A stretch of DNA of 64,000 bases, taken from positions 3,224,001 through 3,288,000 of the forward strand of contig NZ_CP157575.1 in NCBI RefSeq assembly GCF_051628905.1, given 5' to 3'. This document shows, piece after piece, positions 17,491-26,201 of this stretch. The position numbers were made by a program, and so were the translations under genes. The DNA is from Asaia sp037151935 (GTDB taxonomy: Bacteria > Pseudomonadota > Alphaproteobacteria > Acetobacterales > Acetobacteraceae). The notes below the pieces were generated by a model. It was given only the letters and a program-made list of their open reading frames with translations, was not told where the DNA came from and did not search any database. The stretch's first letter is position 1, and each line of letters begins with the position of its first letter.

Positions 17491-17991
17491 ATGTCAGCGG
17501 CAGAATGGTGCCTCAGACAGTCCGTATGGACGTCTCTTTATGAGCGTATCAGACGACAGAACCGCAGGTCGGATAGCGACGACCTGCTTCAGACCGCGCT
17601 CCTGCATCTTTTTGAGCGCGGGATGGAGGGCGTCGACCACCCGGAAGCCTATGTGCTGCGCGCGGCGCGCAATCTGGCCATCGATCGCGCCAGACGCGAG
17701 AAACGCGTTGGGTTTTCATCTCTCGATGCCGCAGAGGGCCCCGAGCCGGTCTGTTTTCAGCCCGGCCCCGAGCGTACCCTGCTCGGACGTGAGCAGCTCG
17801 CGCGCGTGCGGGTGGCGTTTGTGGCGCTCGATACCCGCACCGCGCGGATTTTCCTGATGCACCGGCTCGATGGGCTGACCTATAGCCGCATCGCCAAAAG
17901 CCTCGAACTAAGCGTCAGCACCATCGAGAAATCCATCGCCCGAGCGCTGGCCCATCTGGCTCTGGCGCTAATGGATGACGGTCAGTCGTGA
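17491..17991 (+). CDS. ECF RNA polymerase sigma factor, FecI-like
   Basis: The 166-residue protein has sigma region 2 (DDLLQTALLHLFER, HPEAYVLRAARNLAIDRARRE at about 30-70) and region 4 (LDGLTYSRIAKSLELSVSTIEKSIARALAHL at about 124-154), and no further domain. This is the size and layout of iron-type ECF sigma factors. Its stop overlaps the start of a FecR-like anti-sigma gene (GTGA), and a TonB-dependent receptor follows. It should therefore direct transcription of the receptor operon when the receptor is loaded with ligand. Confidence 0.92.
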   Translation: MSAAEWCLRQSVWTSLYERIRRQNRRSDSDDLLQTALLHLFERGMEGVDHPEAYVLRAARNLAIDRARREKRVGFSSLDAAEGPEPVCFQPGPERTLLGREQLARVRVAFVALDTRTARIFLMHRLDGLTYSRIAKSLELSVSTIEKSIARALAHLALALMDDGQS

Positions 17992-18863
17992 CACCGCATC
18001 AGGTCGAGCAGGCAGCAGGCTGGCAGGCGCGTCTGCTCTCCGATCACTGCTCGGAGCATGACCGTATTCTTTTTGCCGATTGGCTGGGCGAGTGCGAAGC
18101 GCATCATCAGGCTTATGGGCTGGTCTCGCAGATCTGGAAATCAGGCAGCTTTGCCGAGAGAAAATCATCGCGGAAACTGACGCGACGCGCGGTCCTGTCT
18201 GGCGGGGCGCTTATTGGCGCATTCACTCTTTTTAGCCCTTCTGGCGCCGATGCGCGGGAATTCCGTACCGGCAGGCAAGAGCGGCGGCGCCTTGCGCTGG
18301 AAACGATGGATATCGAGATGGATGCGTGCAGCGCATTGATCTGTGGGCCATCGCCGCAGGAAATGACGATCGGAAATGGCCGCTTCGCGCTTGTCTTCAG
18401 GCTGGATCATTCCGGGTTTCGCAGTTGTGGCTGGTCGGTTTTGGGGGGCAGGGGGCGTTACGCGCTCGATATCACCGATCGGACCATGCAGATTGCCGTT
18501 TTGGAGGGCGGGTTGAGCCTGAGCGGTCACGGGCAAACGCGTCTGACGCTGAGCGAGGGGCAGGCACTGCACTTTGATCGCCTCGCGCGGCGTGGCACCG
18601 TCGCAGCAGCCCGGCCGGACGACATACTGGCCTGGCGTGAGGGGCGTGCCCTGTTTCACAATACGCCTCTCGATCAGGCGGTGGCGGAGATGGCGCGTTA
18701 CAGCGACAAGCCCGTGCTTATTCTCTCTCCCGCTTTGGCGCGGCTGCGCATCAGCGGCGTGTTTCACACGCAAGACCCAACGCGGTTCTTCAAGGCGCTT
18801 GCCCATCTTCTGCCTCTGCGCGTGACGTTCGGGCCGAAGCGGATCGAGATTGTTAAGCTTTGA
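17988..18863 (+). CDS. FecR-like anti-sigma/signal transducer
   Basis: The 291-residue protein has a cytoplasmic N-terminal segment (about 1-60) with a DWLGECEAHHQAY stretch like FecR anti-sigma domains. A single hydrophobic segment (about 66-90) starts with SRKLTRRAVLSGG, whose twin-arginine motif fits reports that FecR proteins are inserted by Tat. A periplasmic FecR domain follows, and a C-terminal STN-like region starts around 225 (LDQAVAEMARYSDKPV). Its GTG start overlaps the sigma gene stop by four bases. It would relay receptor occupancy across the inner membrane and release the sigma factor. Confidence 0.9.
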   Translation: MTPHQVEQAAGWQARLLSDHCSEHDRILFADWLGECEAHHQAYGLVSQIWKSGSFAERKSSRKLTRRAVLSGGALIGAFTLFSPSGADAREFRTGRQERRRLALETMDIEMDACSALICGPSPQEMTIGNGRFALVFRLDHSGFRSCGWSVLGGRGRYALDITDRTMQIAVLEGGLSLSGHGQTRLTLSEGQALHFDRLARRGTVAAARPDDILAWREGRALFHNTPLDQAVAEMARYSDKPVLILSPALARLRISGVFHTQDPTRFFKALAHLLPLRVTFGPKRIEIVKL

Positions 18864-18941
18864 TGAAACGAGATCGAAACGGGTGAGGGACGGCGTTTCT
18901 GCTTCGTCCCACAGGGTAATGGCCGTTCTGGCCCCAGCCTG

Positions 18942-21500
18942 ATGGAATTTGCCCGCATGACCCGTGTCCCCTTTGCCGCGCCGCGCCAGCGCAGAAATCT
19001 TGCCCTTATCCTGCTCTCGCTCACGGCTCTGCCCGGAGCGGCCCTTGCTCAGGGAGAGGGCGCGCGGGCAAAGCTGAGCCAGAGCGACGCGCAAAAAGCC
19101 CTCAGCCTGAGTCAGCCCGCCGGATCGCTTGAAGAGTCCCTGACGGGCCTCGCTCGCCAATCGGGTCGCGATATTCTTTTTTCCAGCGATCAGGTGCGGG
19201 GTCGCAAGGCGCCCGCGCTCAGAGGCAGGCTGACGCTTGAAAAGGCACTCGAACACGTGCTGGGCGGATCGGGGCTGAGCGCGCATGTTCAACCCGACGG
19301 GGTGGTGGTGATCGCCTCGGCTGCGCGTGAAAGCAATTTCAGGCATGATTCCCGTGATGACCGGACAGGGCAGGAGCATATCACGGTCATCGGGCGGGCC
19401 GAGCGTCTTGCGCCTTCAACAGTGCCGCTGACCATCACCGAGCCGACCTCCATCATCCAGAAGCGGTTCATCACCAATAATATCGTGCCGCTGGCGAGTG
19501 TGGACGACATCATCAAATTCCAGCCAAGCATCTGGACGCAAAATCCGAACGGTCCCGGCATCGGCAAGGCCGAGACCATGAGCCTGCGCGGCTTTCAGGA
19601 CGGGCAGTACAATATGCTGTTCGACGGCATTCCTTTCGGGAATGCCAGTGACCTGCATCACACCACCTCATCGCTTTTCATCTCGCATTTTCTGGGTGAG
19701 GTGCAGGTCAATCGCGGGCCGGGTACGGCTTCGACCATCGGCAATGCGACATTCGGGGGCACGATCGGCTTTCAGTCACGCACACCGGCACAGCATTTCG
19801 GCGTCACGCCTTACGGCACCTATGGCAGCTTCAATACGCGTGCCGGTGGTGTCGAGGTGGATTCAGGCAAGACGCGTTTCGGCTCGATGGTGCTCGATCT
19901 CCAGCATGAAGAGACCGATGGCTACCTGACCGGCTCGGGTGAGCGGCGCAATAATCTGCTTTTCAAGGACGTGGCGAAGCTGGGCGAAGACACGACCCTG
20001 ACCCTCCTGACGACCTATAACTGGGAAAACCAGAATACGACCCAGGGCGCGACCGTCCAGCAATACAAAAAATATGGCAAGAATTACGGGCTTTGTGCCA
20101 ATCCGACCCTGCAATGCTATTCCGGATATCAGCCCAGCACTTACACGGCAGATTTCGATTACATCGATATCAAAAGCCGGGTTCTGCCCTGGCTCACCAT
20201 CGAAGACCGACTCTACACCAATGGTTTCGAACATGATTATACGGAATCAACCGATGCCAGCTCTGACGACCCCAGTGCCAACGGGGTGACGCTCTATTCG
20301 TCCAGCGGCAAGAAACTTGCGACCTACAAGAACGACGTGCCCGGAAAATATGCCGACGCGAAATTTCGCGATTACGGCGATACGCTGACCTTTAAGGCGC
20401 ATACATCGCAGGGCGACGTTTTGCTGGGTGCCTGGGCCGATCTGCAGGATGACCGGCGCTATACCTATGCGGTCGATCTGACCAAGGGCAGCATGATGGT
20501 GCCCGGCAAGAACGGCTCAGCTTACAGCTACGATATTTCCGATTTCAATACGACGGTGCAGCCTTATCTCGAATTCGACTGGAAGCCGTTCAAAAACACC
20601 ATCATCAAGCCCGGCATCAAATACTCCTATTTTCGTCGAGACTATGATGCAGCGGTCAATAAATCGACCAAGGTGCCGCTGAACGCCACCCAGAAATTCA
20701 GCTCATGGCAGCCCTCTATCTCGGCCAATCAGATCATCCTGCCCGGATGGAGCGCCTATGCCCAGATTGCGCGCGGCTTCCTCGCTCCACCTATGAGCGT
20801 GTTCCAAACGCAGAATGTCGGTAATGTCAGCCCTGAGACAACGCTGAATTATCAGCTCGGCACGGTAGTGCAGCAAAAGCGCTGGACGGTCTCTTTCGAC
20901 GCTTATTACATCAATTTTTCCAATTTCATCGCCTCGGCCCAGATCAAGGTGCCGGGTTTCGGTACGCAGAGCACCTCGGTCAATAGCGGTGGCGCGATCT
21001 ATAAAGGGCTGGAGGTTGAAGGCCAGTACGCCATCGGCCATGGCGTGTCGCTTTATGGCAATTACAGCGTGAACGATGCCCAGTACAAGCACAGCTCCGT
21101 GCGTGTGGCAGCCACGCCCAATGTGCTGGCGTCATTCGGCGTGCTCTACGACGACAATAAAGGGCCTTATGCCTCGCTTATCGGCAAATTCGTGGGCAAT
21201 CACTACGGGTTGGACAGCACCACGAACAGCGCGGGCAATACTGTCTTTGCCAATCAGTATCGCATCGGTAGCACGACCACCGCCGATCTCGCGCTTGGCT
21301 GGCATTTCAAGAAGCTGGGCGGTTTCATGCGCGACGTGACGCCGAGCCTGAAGATTGCCAATCTCTTCAATAATCGCGCCATCAGCGACTTTGCGGGCAA
21401 TCAATCGGCGGCGAGTGCGGGTTATCCCGATGGCGAGCCGCTCTACTGGCGTCTGGCGGGGCGCAGTGTGTTCTTCAACCTGACCGTAACCCTGCCCTGA
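18942..21500 (+). CDS. TonB-dependent transducer receptor with N-terminal STN domain
   Basis: This 852-residue outer-membrane receptor has a signal peptide ending in LPGAALAQ (about residue 32). An STN signalling domain follows at about 58-125 (AGSLEESLTGLARQSGRDILF...LTLEKALEHVL), then the plug domain from about 145 (VDDIIKFQPSIW, MSLRGFQDGQYNML), and a long beta-barrel ending in FFNLTVTLP. The STN domain marks it as a transducer that signals to the adjacent FecR. An ATG at 18957 is an equally possible start. The ligand is not evident; iron chelates are usual for this class, but the phosphatase downstream raises other options. Confidence 0.94.
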   Translation: MEFARMTRVPFAAPRQRRNLALILLSLTALPGAALAQGEGARAKLSQSDAQKALSLSQPAGSLEESLTGLARQSGRDILFSSDQVRGRKAPALRGRLTLEKALEHVLGGSGLSAHVQPDGVVVIASAARESNFRHDSRDDRTGQEHITVIGRAERLAPSTVPLTITEPTSIIQKRFITNNIVPLASVDDIIKFQPSIWTQNPNGPGIGKAETMSLRGFQDGQYNMLFDGIPFGNASDLHHTTSSLFISHFLGEVQVNRGPGTASTIGNATFGGTIGFQSRTPAQHFGVTPYGTYGSFNTRAGGVEVDSGKTRFGSMVLDLQHEETDGYLTGSGERRNNLLFKDVAKLGEDTTLTLLTTYNWENQNTTQGATVQQYKKYGKNYGLCANPTLQCYSGYQPSTYTADFDYIDIKSRVLPWLTIEDRLYTNGFEHDYTESTDASSDDPSANGVTLYSSSGKKLATYKNDVPGKYADAKFRDYGDTLTFKAHTSQGDVLLGAWADLQDDRRYTYAVDLTKGSMMVPGKNGSAYSYDISDFNTTVQPYLEFDWKPFKNTIIKPGIKYSYFRRDYDAAVNKSTKVPLNATQKFSSWQPSISANQIILPGWSAYAQIARGFLAPPMSVFQTQNVGNVSPETTLNYQLGTVVQQKRWTVSFDAYYINFSNFIASAQIKVPGFGTQSTSVNSGGAIYKGLEVEGQYAIGHGVSLYGNYSVNDAQYKHSSVRVAATPNVLASFGVLYDDNKGPYASLIGKFVGNHYGLDSTTNSAGNTVFANQYRIGSTTTADLALGWHFKKLGGFMRDVTPSLKIANLFNNRAISDFAGNQSAASAGYPDGEPLYWRLAGRSVFFNLTVTLP

Positions 21501-21509
21501 GGAAGAGCC

Positions 21510-22730
21510 ATGACGAGAAAAACTCTTTTGTTTACCTGTCTCGTGGCGTTGGGTGTGGGGTGGGCCGGTTTGGCCTCAGCTGACCCGCTCCGTTTTTCCT
21601 CAGCCCCGTTGCCGGATGATGCCGTTCTCGAACGCGTCGTGCTTGTGGCGCGGCATGGCATACGCAGCCCGACCCATGGGCCGGACGATCTCGCGAAGGA
21701 AACAGGTAACGTCTGGCCTGTCTGGCCCGTCGCACCGGGGCAACTGACCGACCATGGCCGCCTGACACTCGGGCGGATGATGCATGATATCGCCCTGCAC
21801 TATGATCTGGCCTGCACACGGCATCTCGGTCCGTGTCTGAGCAAGGCAAGCCCCGTCATCTGGGCCGATTCCGCCGATGACCGGACGCGTCAGAGCGGGC
21901 AGATCATGGCAGACAATCTGGTCCCGGCGCAGCATCTCGTAGCGCGGTCGCTGCCGCCATCGACGCATGACCCGCTTTTCGATGCCGCTACGCCCGAGTT
22001 CATCGCGAAAAATCGCTCGCTTCTCACCGCTGAAGTCGCTTTCGCTCAGCAAGGCGACGAGAAAGATCGCCCGGTTGCAGTCGCTGAGGGGCTCGGGGTT
22101 TTGCAGATGCTGATTGCGCCTGAAGGCTGCGCCAATGGAAAAGCGCCGTGTTTCTCGAAGCCGCTCGCGCTAGGCATCAATAAGGGCAGAGCGGTTCTGC
22201 AAGGCGGCCCCGCGAAGGCCGCGTCAGTCGCCGAGAATATTCTGCTCGTTTATGTGCAGGGGCTCGATAATACGGGGGCGTGGGGGCATGCACTCACGCC
22301 AGCGCTTCTGGCGCGCGCCTTGCCAGTGCATGATTATCTCTCCGATCTGACGCGCAGGCGCGGCACTCTGGTAAAGGAAAAGTCACGGCTCATGGCCGAG
22401 GCGATCGAAACCTTCCTGAAAGGGGAGGGGGCAACGCTTTCCGACGGATCGAGAGTGCCGCAAAAGACGCGGATTCTCGCCTTTGCCGGGCATGACACCA
22501 CGATCGATGCGCTTGCTGCGCGCTATGGATTGCACTGGACCTTTGCCGATCAGCCCGATCGCACAGCGCCAGACACCACACTGGCCTTCGAGCGTTGGCG
22601 CGATCACTCCGGCCATGCGCTTTACCGGGCCGTTATTTTCCACCAGTCGCTCGCCGCTCTGCGTGGTGGCGACGGTCTGGATGAGGCTCATGGAGGAGCA
22701 ATGACGGTGTCTTCGACGCCCCCAGAGTAA
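21510..22730 (+). CDS. Periplasmic histidine acid phosphatase (phytase/glucose-1-phosphatase type)
   Basis: The 406-residue protein has a signal peptide (cleavage near LASA-DP, about residue 24). The histidine phosphatase motif RHGIRSP is at 48-54 and the proton donor HD at 328-329 (FAGHDTTID), the layout of AppA-type phytases and glucose-1-phosphatases. The enzyme forms a phosphohistidine intermediate and releases phosphate from organic esters in the periplasm. It begins ten bases after the receptor stop with a GAGGAAGAG ribosome site, so it is almost certainly in the receptor operon. Sequence alone does not separate phytase from sugar phosphatase activity. Confidence 0.92.
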   Translation: MTRKTLLFTCLVALGVGWAGLASADPLRFSSAPLPDDAVLERVVLVARHGIRSPTHGPDDLAKETGNVWPVWPVAPGQLTDHGRLTLGRMMHDIALHYDLACTRHLGPCLSKASPVIWADSADDRTRQSGQIMADNLVPAQHLVARSLPPSTHDPLFDAATPEFIAKNRSLLTAEVAFAQQGDEKDRPVAVAEGLGVLQMLIAPEGCANGKAPCFSKPLALGINKGRAVLQGGPAKAASVAENILLVYVQGLDNTGAWGHALTPALLARALPVHDYLSDLTRRRGTLVKEKSRLMAEAIETFLKGEGATLSDGSRVPQKTRILAFAGHDTTIDALAARYGLHWTFADQPDRTAPDTTLAFERWRDHSGHALYRAVIFHQSLAALRGGDGLDEAHGGAMTVSSTPPE

Positions 22731-22796
22731 AAGAGAACGACTCAGGTACAACTCTCCCCTTGGCGGAGTCGCTGAAATTCGCCTAGATCGCAGATC

Positions 22797-23606
22797 ATGA
22801 CGACAGCGCTTCTCTCTCTTCCGCTCTGGATGCAGTTTCTGGCAGGTTTCATCCTGCTTGGGCTGGGGCTTATGTTCATTCTCATGCCTTTTTCCATCTT
22901 CGGCGTGAAACCGAGGCTGGAAGAGGTCGAGCTGCAACTCAACGAGGTGCGCGCCGAGTTGCGCATCATCGCCATGCGGCTGGCACAGGGTAGCAGCGAA
23001 ACAGGCCCGTCGGGTGAGCCCGTTTTTGCGCCACCCCGCAGAAGCTCCGCCCCCGCCGAGACGCCAGCGCCCGTCATCACGCCTGTTTCCCGTGCGCCTG
23101 AGGCGTCACGCTCAGCCGAGCCCATGCCCTGGTCGTCGGAGGCAAGCCGTCAGGCCGTGCAGCGGGCTATGCAGGAAAACGCCGCTACGCCGCGTCGGGA
23201 GCAGCCTGCGTCCCCCGCCATGCGCGATGCGTCACGCGACGCTGCCTTCGACGACCGCCGCGAGCGCCCCGCACCCTTGCCCGAGGCGCGCGACGATTAC
23301 AGCTATGCGGAGTCAGGGGCTCAGGAGAGCGTACACCGCATTCTGCGACCCACCCATTTCGATCCACCGCCGCCGCGCGAGGCGCCACGACCGCCACGGC
23401 CACCTCTGCCGCAGGAGCAGGGAAACGCTGCACCTGTACGAAGCGAGCAGCAGGAGCAGGATGAGGCCTGGCGCCTCAAAGTGCAGCGTCAGGAGATGGC
23501 CCCACGCAGTGCCGCTGCAGAGGCGGATCGTCTCAGACAGGCCGAGGAGGCAGGAGCCCGTCGTGTCCGCTCCGAGCCGACCTTGCGTTGGCCGCCGCGC
23601 CCCTGA
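22797..23606 (+). CDS. Membrane-anchored, Pro/Arg-rich disordered protein of unknown function
   Basis: I do not recognise a family. The 269-residue product has one strong hydrophobic segment at about 8-32, a short amphipathic helix at about 37-60 (RLEEVELQLNEVRAELRIIAMRL), and then over 200 residues rich in Pro, Arg, Ala, Glu and Gln without predicted fold. The topology resembles small membrane scaffold or DUF1049-like proteins with a cytoplasmic tail. It follows the phosphatase by 66 bp on the same strand and ends at a hairpin terminator, so it may belong to that operon. Confidence 0.65.
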   Translation: MTTALLSLPLWMQFLAGFILLGLGLMFILMPFSIFGVKPRLEEVELQLNEVRAELRIIAMRLAQGSSETGPSGEPVFAPPRRSSAPAETPAPVITPVSRAPEASRSAEPMPWSSEASRQAVQRAMQENAATPRREQPASPAMRDASRDAAFDDRRERPAPLPEARDDYSYAESGAQESVHRILRPTHFDPPPPREAPRPPRPPLPQEQGNAAPVRSEQQEQDEAWRLKVQRQEMAPRSAAAEADRLRQAEEAGARRVRSEPTLRWPPRP

Positions 23607-23610
23607 CGCC

Positions 23611-23627
23611 ACGGCTGTGCCGTTTTT
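23611..23627 (+). terminator. Short intrinsic terminator
   Basis: ACGGC (23611-23615), a TGT loop and GCCGT (23619-23623) are followed at once by TTTT, directly after the stop of the disordered membrane protein. Confidence 0.6.
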
Positions 23628-23729
23628 GTAAGACCCGTTTTCTGAAGCGATCATCGCTTATGGGCGGTGCTCGATCCGCCGGAATCTTGCTGCTGTCGAA
23701 CAGCAGGCCTATCGCAAGGAGAGGGGAGC

Positions 23730-23894
23730 ATGACGGCCGCTCGGGCCTGGCTGGATCTTGCCAGATGCGAAATACAACCTGTCGGCGGGATTCAACCCGG
23801 GGGATGTGTTCCCCAGAGCGGGATTCCTGACGGCGGATTGTCTACCCTGACGACGGCATCCCAATTCGGGGTGAATGGGGGCGTGTGCGCATGA
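23730..23894 (+). CDS. Possible small protein (54 aa), Gly/Cys-containing
   Basis: A strong ribosome site (AAGGAGAGGGGAG) directly precedes this ATG. The 54-residue frame begins MTAARAWLDLARCE and continues with a Gly/Pro-rich part containing three cysteines in total (residues 13, 26 and near the end). It matches no family I know. Its TGA overlaps the ATG of a second tiny frame. The good ribosome site and overlap favour expression; the lack of any known relative and the odd composition argue against it. It could instead be part of a non-coding transcript. Confidence 0.3.
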   Translation: MTAARAWLDLARCEIQPVGGIQPGGCVPQSGIPDGGLSTLTTASQFGVNGGVCA

Positions 23895-23944
23895 ATGACC
23901 TGAAGATCAGGAGCCTTCGCGGCCGTTGGCTTCAGCCCTTCTGA
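23891..23944 (+). CDS. Possible 17-residue peptide overlapping the preceding small ORF
   Basis: The ATG at 23891 overlaps the preceding TGA as ATGA, and the frame MNDLKIRSLRGRWLQPF ends at 23944. The peptide is basic and amphipathic. A CTTCAG-CCCTT-CTGAAG stem-loop (23930-23946) covers its last codons. It is too short for family recognition, and conservation in relatives is the only useful test. Confidence 0.22.
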   Translation: MNDLKIRSLRGRWLQPF

Positions 23945-23972
23945 AGAGGGTTTATGCCTTGCAGCGGGAATT

Positions 23973-25091
23973 TCAGCGGATCAGAACAAGATCGTCACGA
24001 TGGATCAGTTCATCGCGACCGCTATGGCCGAGGCAGCGCGTGATATCTTCCGAGCGGTGCCCGGCGATCCTGCGTGAGTCTTCTGCGTCATAGGCCGTTA
24101 GTCCACGCCCGATCTCATGGCCTTCTTCATCGAGGATGACGACCAGATCGCCCTGTGCGAAGTCGCCTTCGACCTCCTTCACGCCCGCAGGAAGAAGCGA
24201 GCTGCCATTGAGCAGGGCGCGTACGGCGCCGTGATCGATTGTGACGCGGCCCTTGGTTTGCAATGCCCCGGCAAGCCAGCGTTTACGGGCGGAACCGGCA
24301 TCTTCAGTGGCCAGAAACCAGGAGCAACGGCCTTCATCGAGCAGCGCGCTGATAGGATGGGGCGAAAGCCCCGAGGCGATGGCCATGCGCGCGCCCGCAC
24401 GCGTTGCGATCTGGGCTGCCAGTAATTTGGTATGCATGCCGCCCGACGAATAGCCCGGCGGCGGTGCGCCGCCCATGGCCATGACCGATTCCGTCAGGGT
24501 CTCGATCACCGGCAAGTGCTCAGCCGCCGGGTCGAGGCGAGGGTCTGCGGTATATAGCCCGTCGATATCGGAGAGCAGGATCAGCGTATCGGCGCCGATC
24601 ATCTGGGCGACACGCGCCGCCAGACGGTCATTATCGCCGAAGCGGATCTCTGTCGTCGCGATGGCATCGTTCTCGTTGATCACCGGCACGCAGCCCAGAC
24701 CGAGCAAGGTGCGCAGCGTCGCCCGCGCATTCAGATGGCGCTCGCGGTCTTCAGTATCGCCGGGGGTGAGCAGCAACTGACCGGCGGTCAGATTCTGCAA
24801 CGCAAGGGCAGCGCTCCAGGCCTGCGCAAGCTGGATCTGCCCGACACTGGCTGCCGCCTGTTTTTCATCGAGGCGGAGTCTGCGTCCCACAAGTCCCAGA
24901 CGCACGCGGGCGAGTGCGATTGCGCCGGACGAGACCACGACGACATCCGTGCCCTGGGCGCGAAGCCTGGCGATGTCTTCGCAGACCGTGTTGAGCCAGT
25001 GATGGCGAAGCTCGGCGTTCTTGGCATCGACGAGAAGGGCAGAGCCGATCTTGATGACAACGCAGCGTGCTTCAGCCAGTCGGTTGGTCAC
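23973..25091 (-). CDS. proB: Glutamate 5-kinase ProB
   Basis: ProB phosphorylates glutamate in the first step of proline synthesis and is inhibited by proline. The 372-residue protein has the amino acid kinase domain (VVIKIGSALLVD near 11, VVVVSSGAIALARVRLG near 50, VINENDAIATTEIRFGDND near 136) and a C-terminal PUA domain from about 280. It starts with GTG overlapping the obgE stop by four bases, a coupling seen in many alphaproteobacteria where obgE and proB are adjacent. No proA is in this window. Confidence 0.96.
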   Translation of the reverse strand: MTNRLAEARCVVIKIGSALLVDAKNAELRHHWLNTVCEDIARLRAQGTDVVVVSSGAIALARVRLGLVGRRLRLDEKQAAASVGQIQLAQAWSAALALQNLTAGQLLLTPGDTEDRERHLNARATLRTLLGLGCVPVINENDAIATTEIRFGDNDRLAARVAQMIGADTLILLSDIDGLYTADPRLDPAAEHLPVIETLTESVMAMGGAPPPGYSSGGMHTKLLAAQIATRAGARMAIASGLSPHPISALLDEGRCSWFLATEDAGSARKRWLAGALQTKGRVTIDHGAVRALLNGSSLLPAGVKEVEGDFAQGDLVVILDEEGHEIGRGLTAYDAEDSRRIAGHRSEDITRCLGHSGRDELIHRDDLVLIR

Positions 25092-26107
25092 AGAGAGGTC
25101 TCGCGTTCTTCCAGACGGTATTGGGTGACGCGATCCTGCACCAGACGCAGCAGCTCTGCCAGCCCCTCATGCGTTGCTGCCGACAAGGTGAACACTTCGG
25201 CGTCCGACGCCTTGGCCAGGGCTTTCTTCTTGGCGGTGATCTGGGTCTTGGTCAGGGCATCGCACTTGTTGAGCACGATGATTTCCGGCTTTTCGGCCAG
25301 AGCCTCGTCATAGGCGGCAAGCTCGCCCCTGATCATGCGGTAATTCTTGACCAGCTGGCTCTCCGTGCCATCGAGCAGATGGATAAGCATGGCGCAACGC
25401 TCGACGTGACCCAGGAACCGGTCGCCAAGCCCCGCGCCTTCGCTGGCCCCCTCGATCAGACCCGGAATATCGGCAATGACGAATTCCTCGGTCGATGAGA
25501 GACGCACCACACCGAGCTGTGGGTGCAGCGTCGTGAAGGGATAATCGGCGATCTTTGGTTTGGCGCGCGAGCAGACCGAGAGAAGGGTGGACTTGCCGGC
25601 ATTCGGCAGACCCACGAGTCCGACATCGGCAATAAGCTTGAGGCGCAGCCAGACCCAGCGTTCCTCGCCTGGCCAGCCCTTGTCGGCGCGGCGCGGGGCG
25701 CGATTGGTGCTGGTCTTGAAGTTCGCGTTGCCGAAGCCACCATCGCCCCCCTTGCAGAGCAGGACTTCCTTGCCGTCTTCATCGAGGTCGGCCAGCATGG
25801 TCTCGCGGTCGTCATCGAAAATCTGCGTGCCGATGGGCACGTTGATGATGACGGTTTCGGCCTTGGCGCCGGTGCGGTCCGAGCCCGCGCCATTGCCGCC
25901 CTTGCGGGCGCGGAAATGCTGCGTGTAGCGAAAATCGATCAGCGTGTTCAGATTGGGCACGGCGCGGAAAATGACATCGCCGCCGCGGCCGCCATTGCCG
26001 CCATCGGGGCCGCCGAACTCGACATATTTCTCGCGACGAAACGCGACGACACCATCCCCGCCATCGCCGGAGCGCACATAGATCTTGGCTTGGTCGAGGA
26101 ATTTCAT
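25088..26107 (-). CDS. obgE: GTPase ObgE (CgtA)
   Basis: Obg is an essential GTPase that works in 50S ribosome assembly and stress signalling. The 339-residue product has the glycine-rich Obg fold at 1-158 (KIYVRSGDGGDGVVAFRREKYVEFGGPDGGNGG near 8) and a G domain with G1 GLPNAGKS near 166, G3 DIPG near 213 and NKCD near 281. The long C-terminal extension of some Obg proteins is short here. It lies downstream of rplU-rpmA, the conserved order, but a terminator separates them. Confidence 0.96.
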   Translation of the reverse strand: MKFLDQAKIYVRSGDGGDGVVAFRREKYVEFGGPDGGNGGRGGDVIFRAVPNLNTLIDFRYTQHFRARKGGNGAGSDRTGAKAETVIINVPIGTQIFDDDRETMLADLDEDGKEVLLCKGGDGGFGNANFKTSTNRAPRRADKGWPGEERWVWLRLKLIADVGLVGLPNAGKSTLLSVCSRAKPKIADYPFTTLHPQLGVVRLSSTEEFVIADIPGLIEGASEGAGLGDRFLGHVERCAMLIHLLDGTESQLVKNYRMIRGELAAYDEALAEKPEIIVLNKCDALTKTQITAKKKALAKASDAEVFTLSAATHEGLAELLRLVQDRVTQYRLEERETSL

Positions 26108-26150
26108 CGTCTGTCTCGTATTCGTCCAAAAATAACGGTCTAAACAAGAA

Positions 26151-26174
26151 AGGCCGGCCCAAGTGGACCGGCCT
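26151..26174 (-). terminator. Terminator after rpmA
   Basis: A 7-bp stem (AGGCCGG at 26151-26157, CCGGCCT at 26168-26174) is followed on the minus strand by TTTCTTGTTT. It lies between rpmA and obgE, so obgE-proB may be read partly by read-through or from its own promoter. Confidence 0.8.
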
Positions 26175-26201
26175 CTCCCGTCAACTGGTTGTGGCCAGTC
26201 T

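Larger units (their letters stand above)
23607..23972. other. Convergent intergenic region, 366 bp
   Basis: The region lies between convergent genes. Besides the short terminator and the two tiny frames described separately, it holds a GGGGA-TGTGT-TCCCC stem-loop at about 23801-23815 and two GCGGGATTC copies about 40 bp apart (around 23787 and 23817). A structured small RNA is possible. I recognise no known RNA family. Confidence 0.4.

Noticed and set aside
18165..19379. 404-codon open frame on the minus strand
   Set aside because: It is antisense to fecR and the start of the TonB receptor and encodes low-complexity basic sequence.
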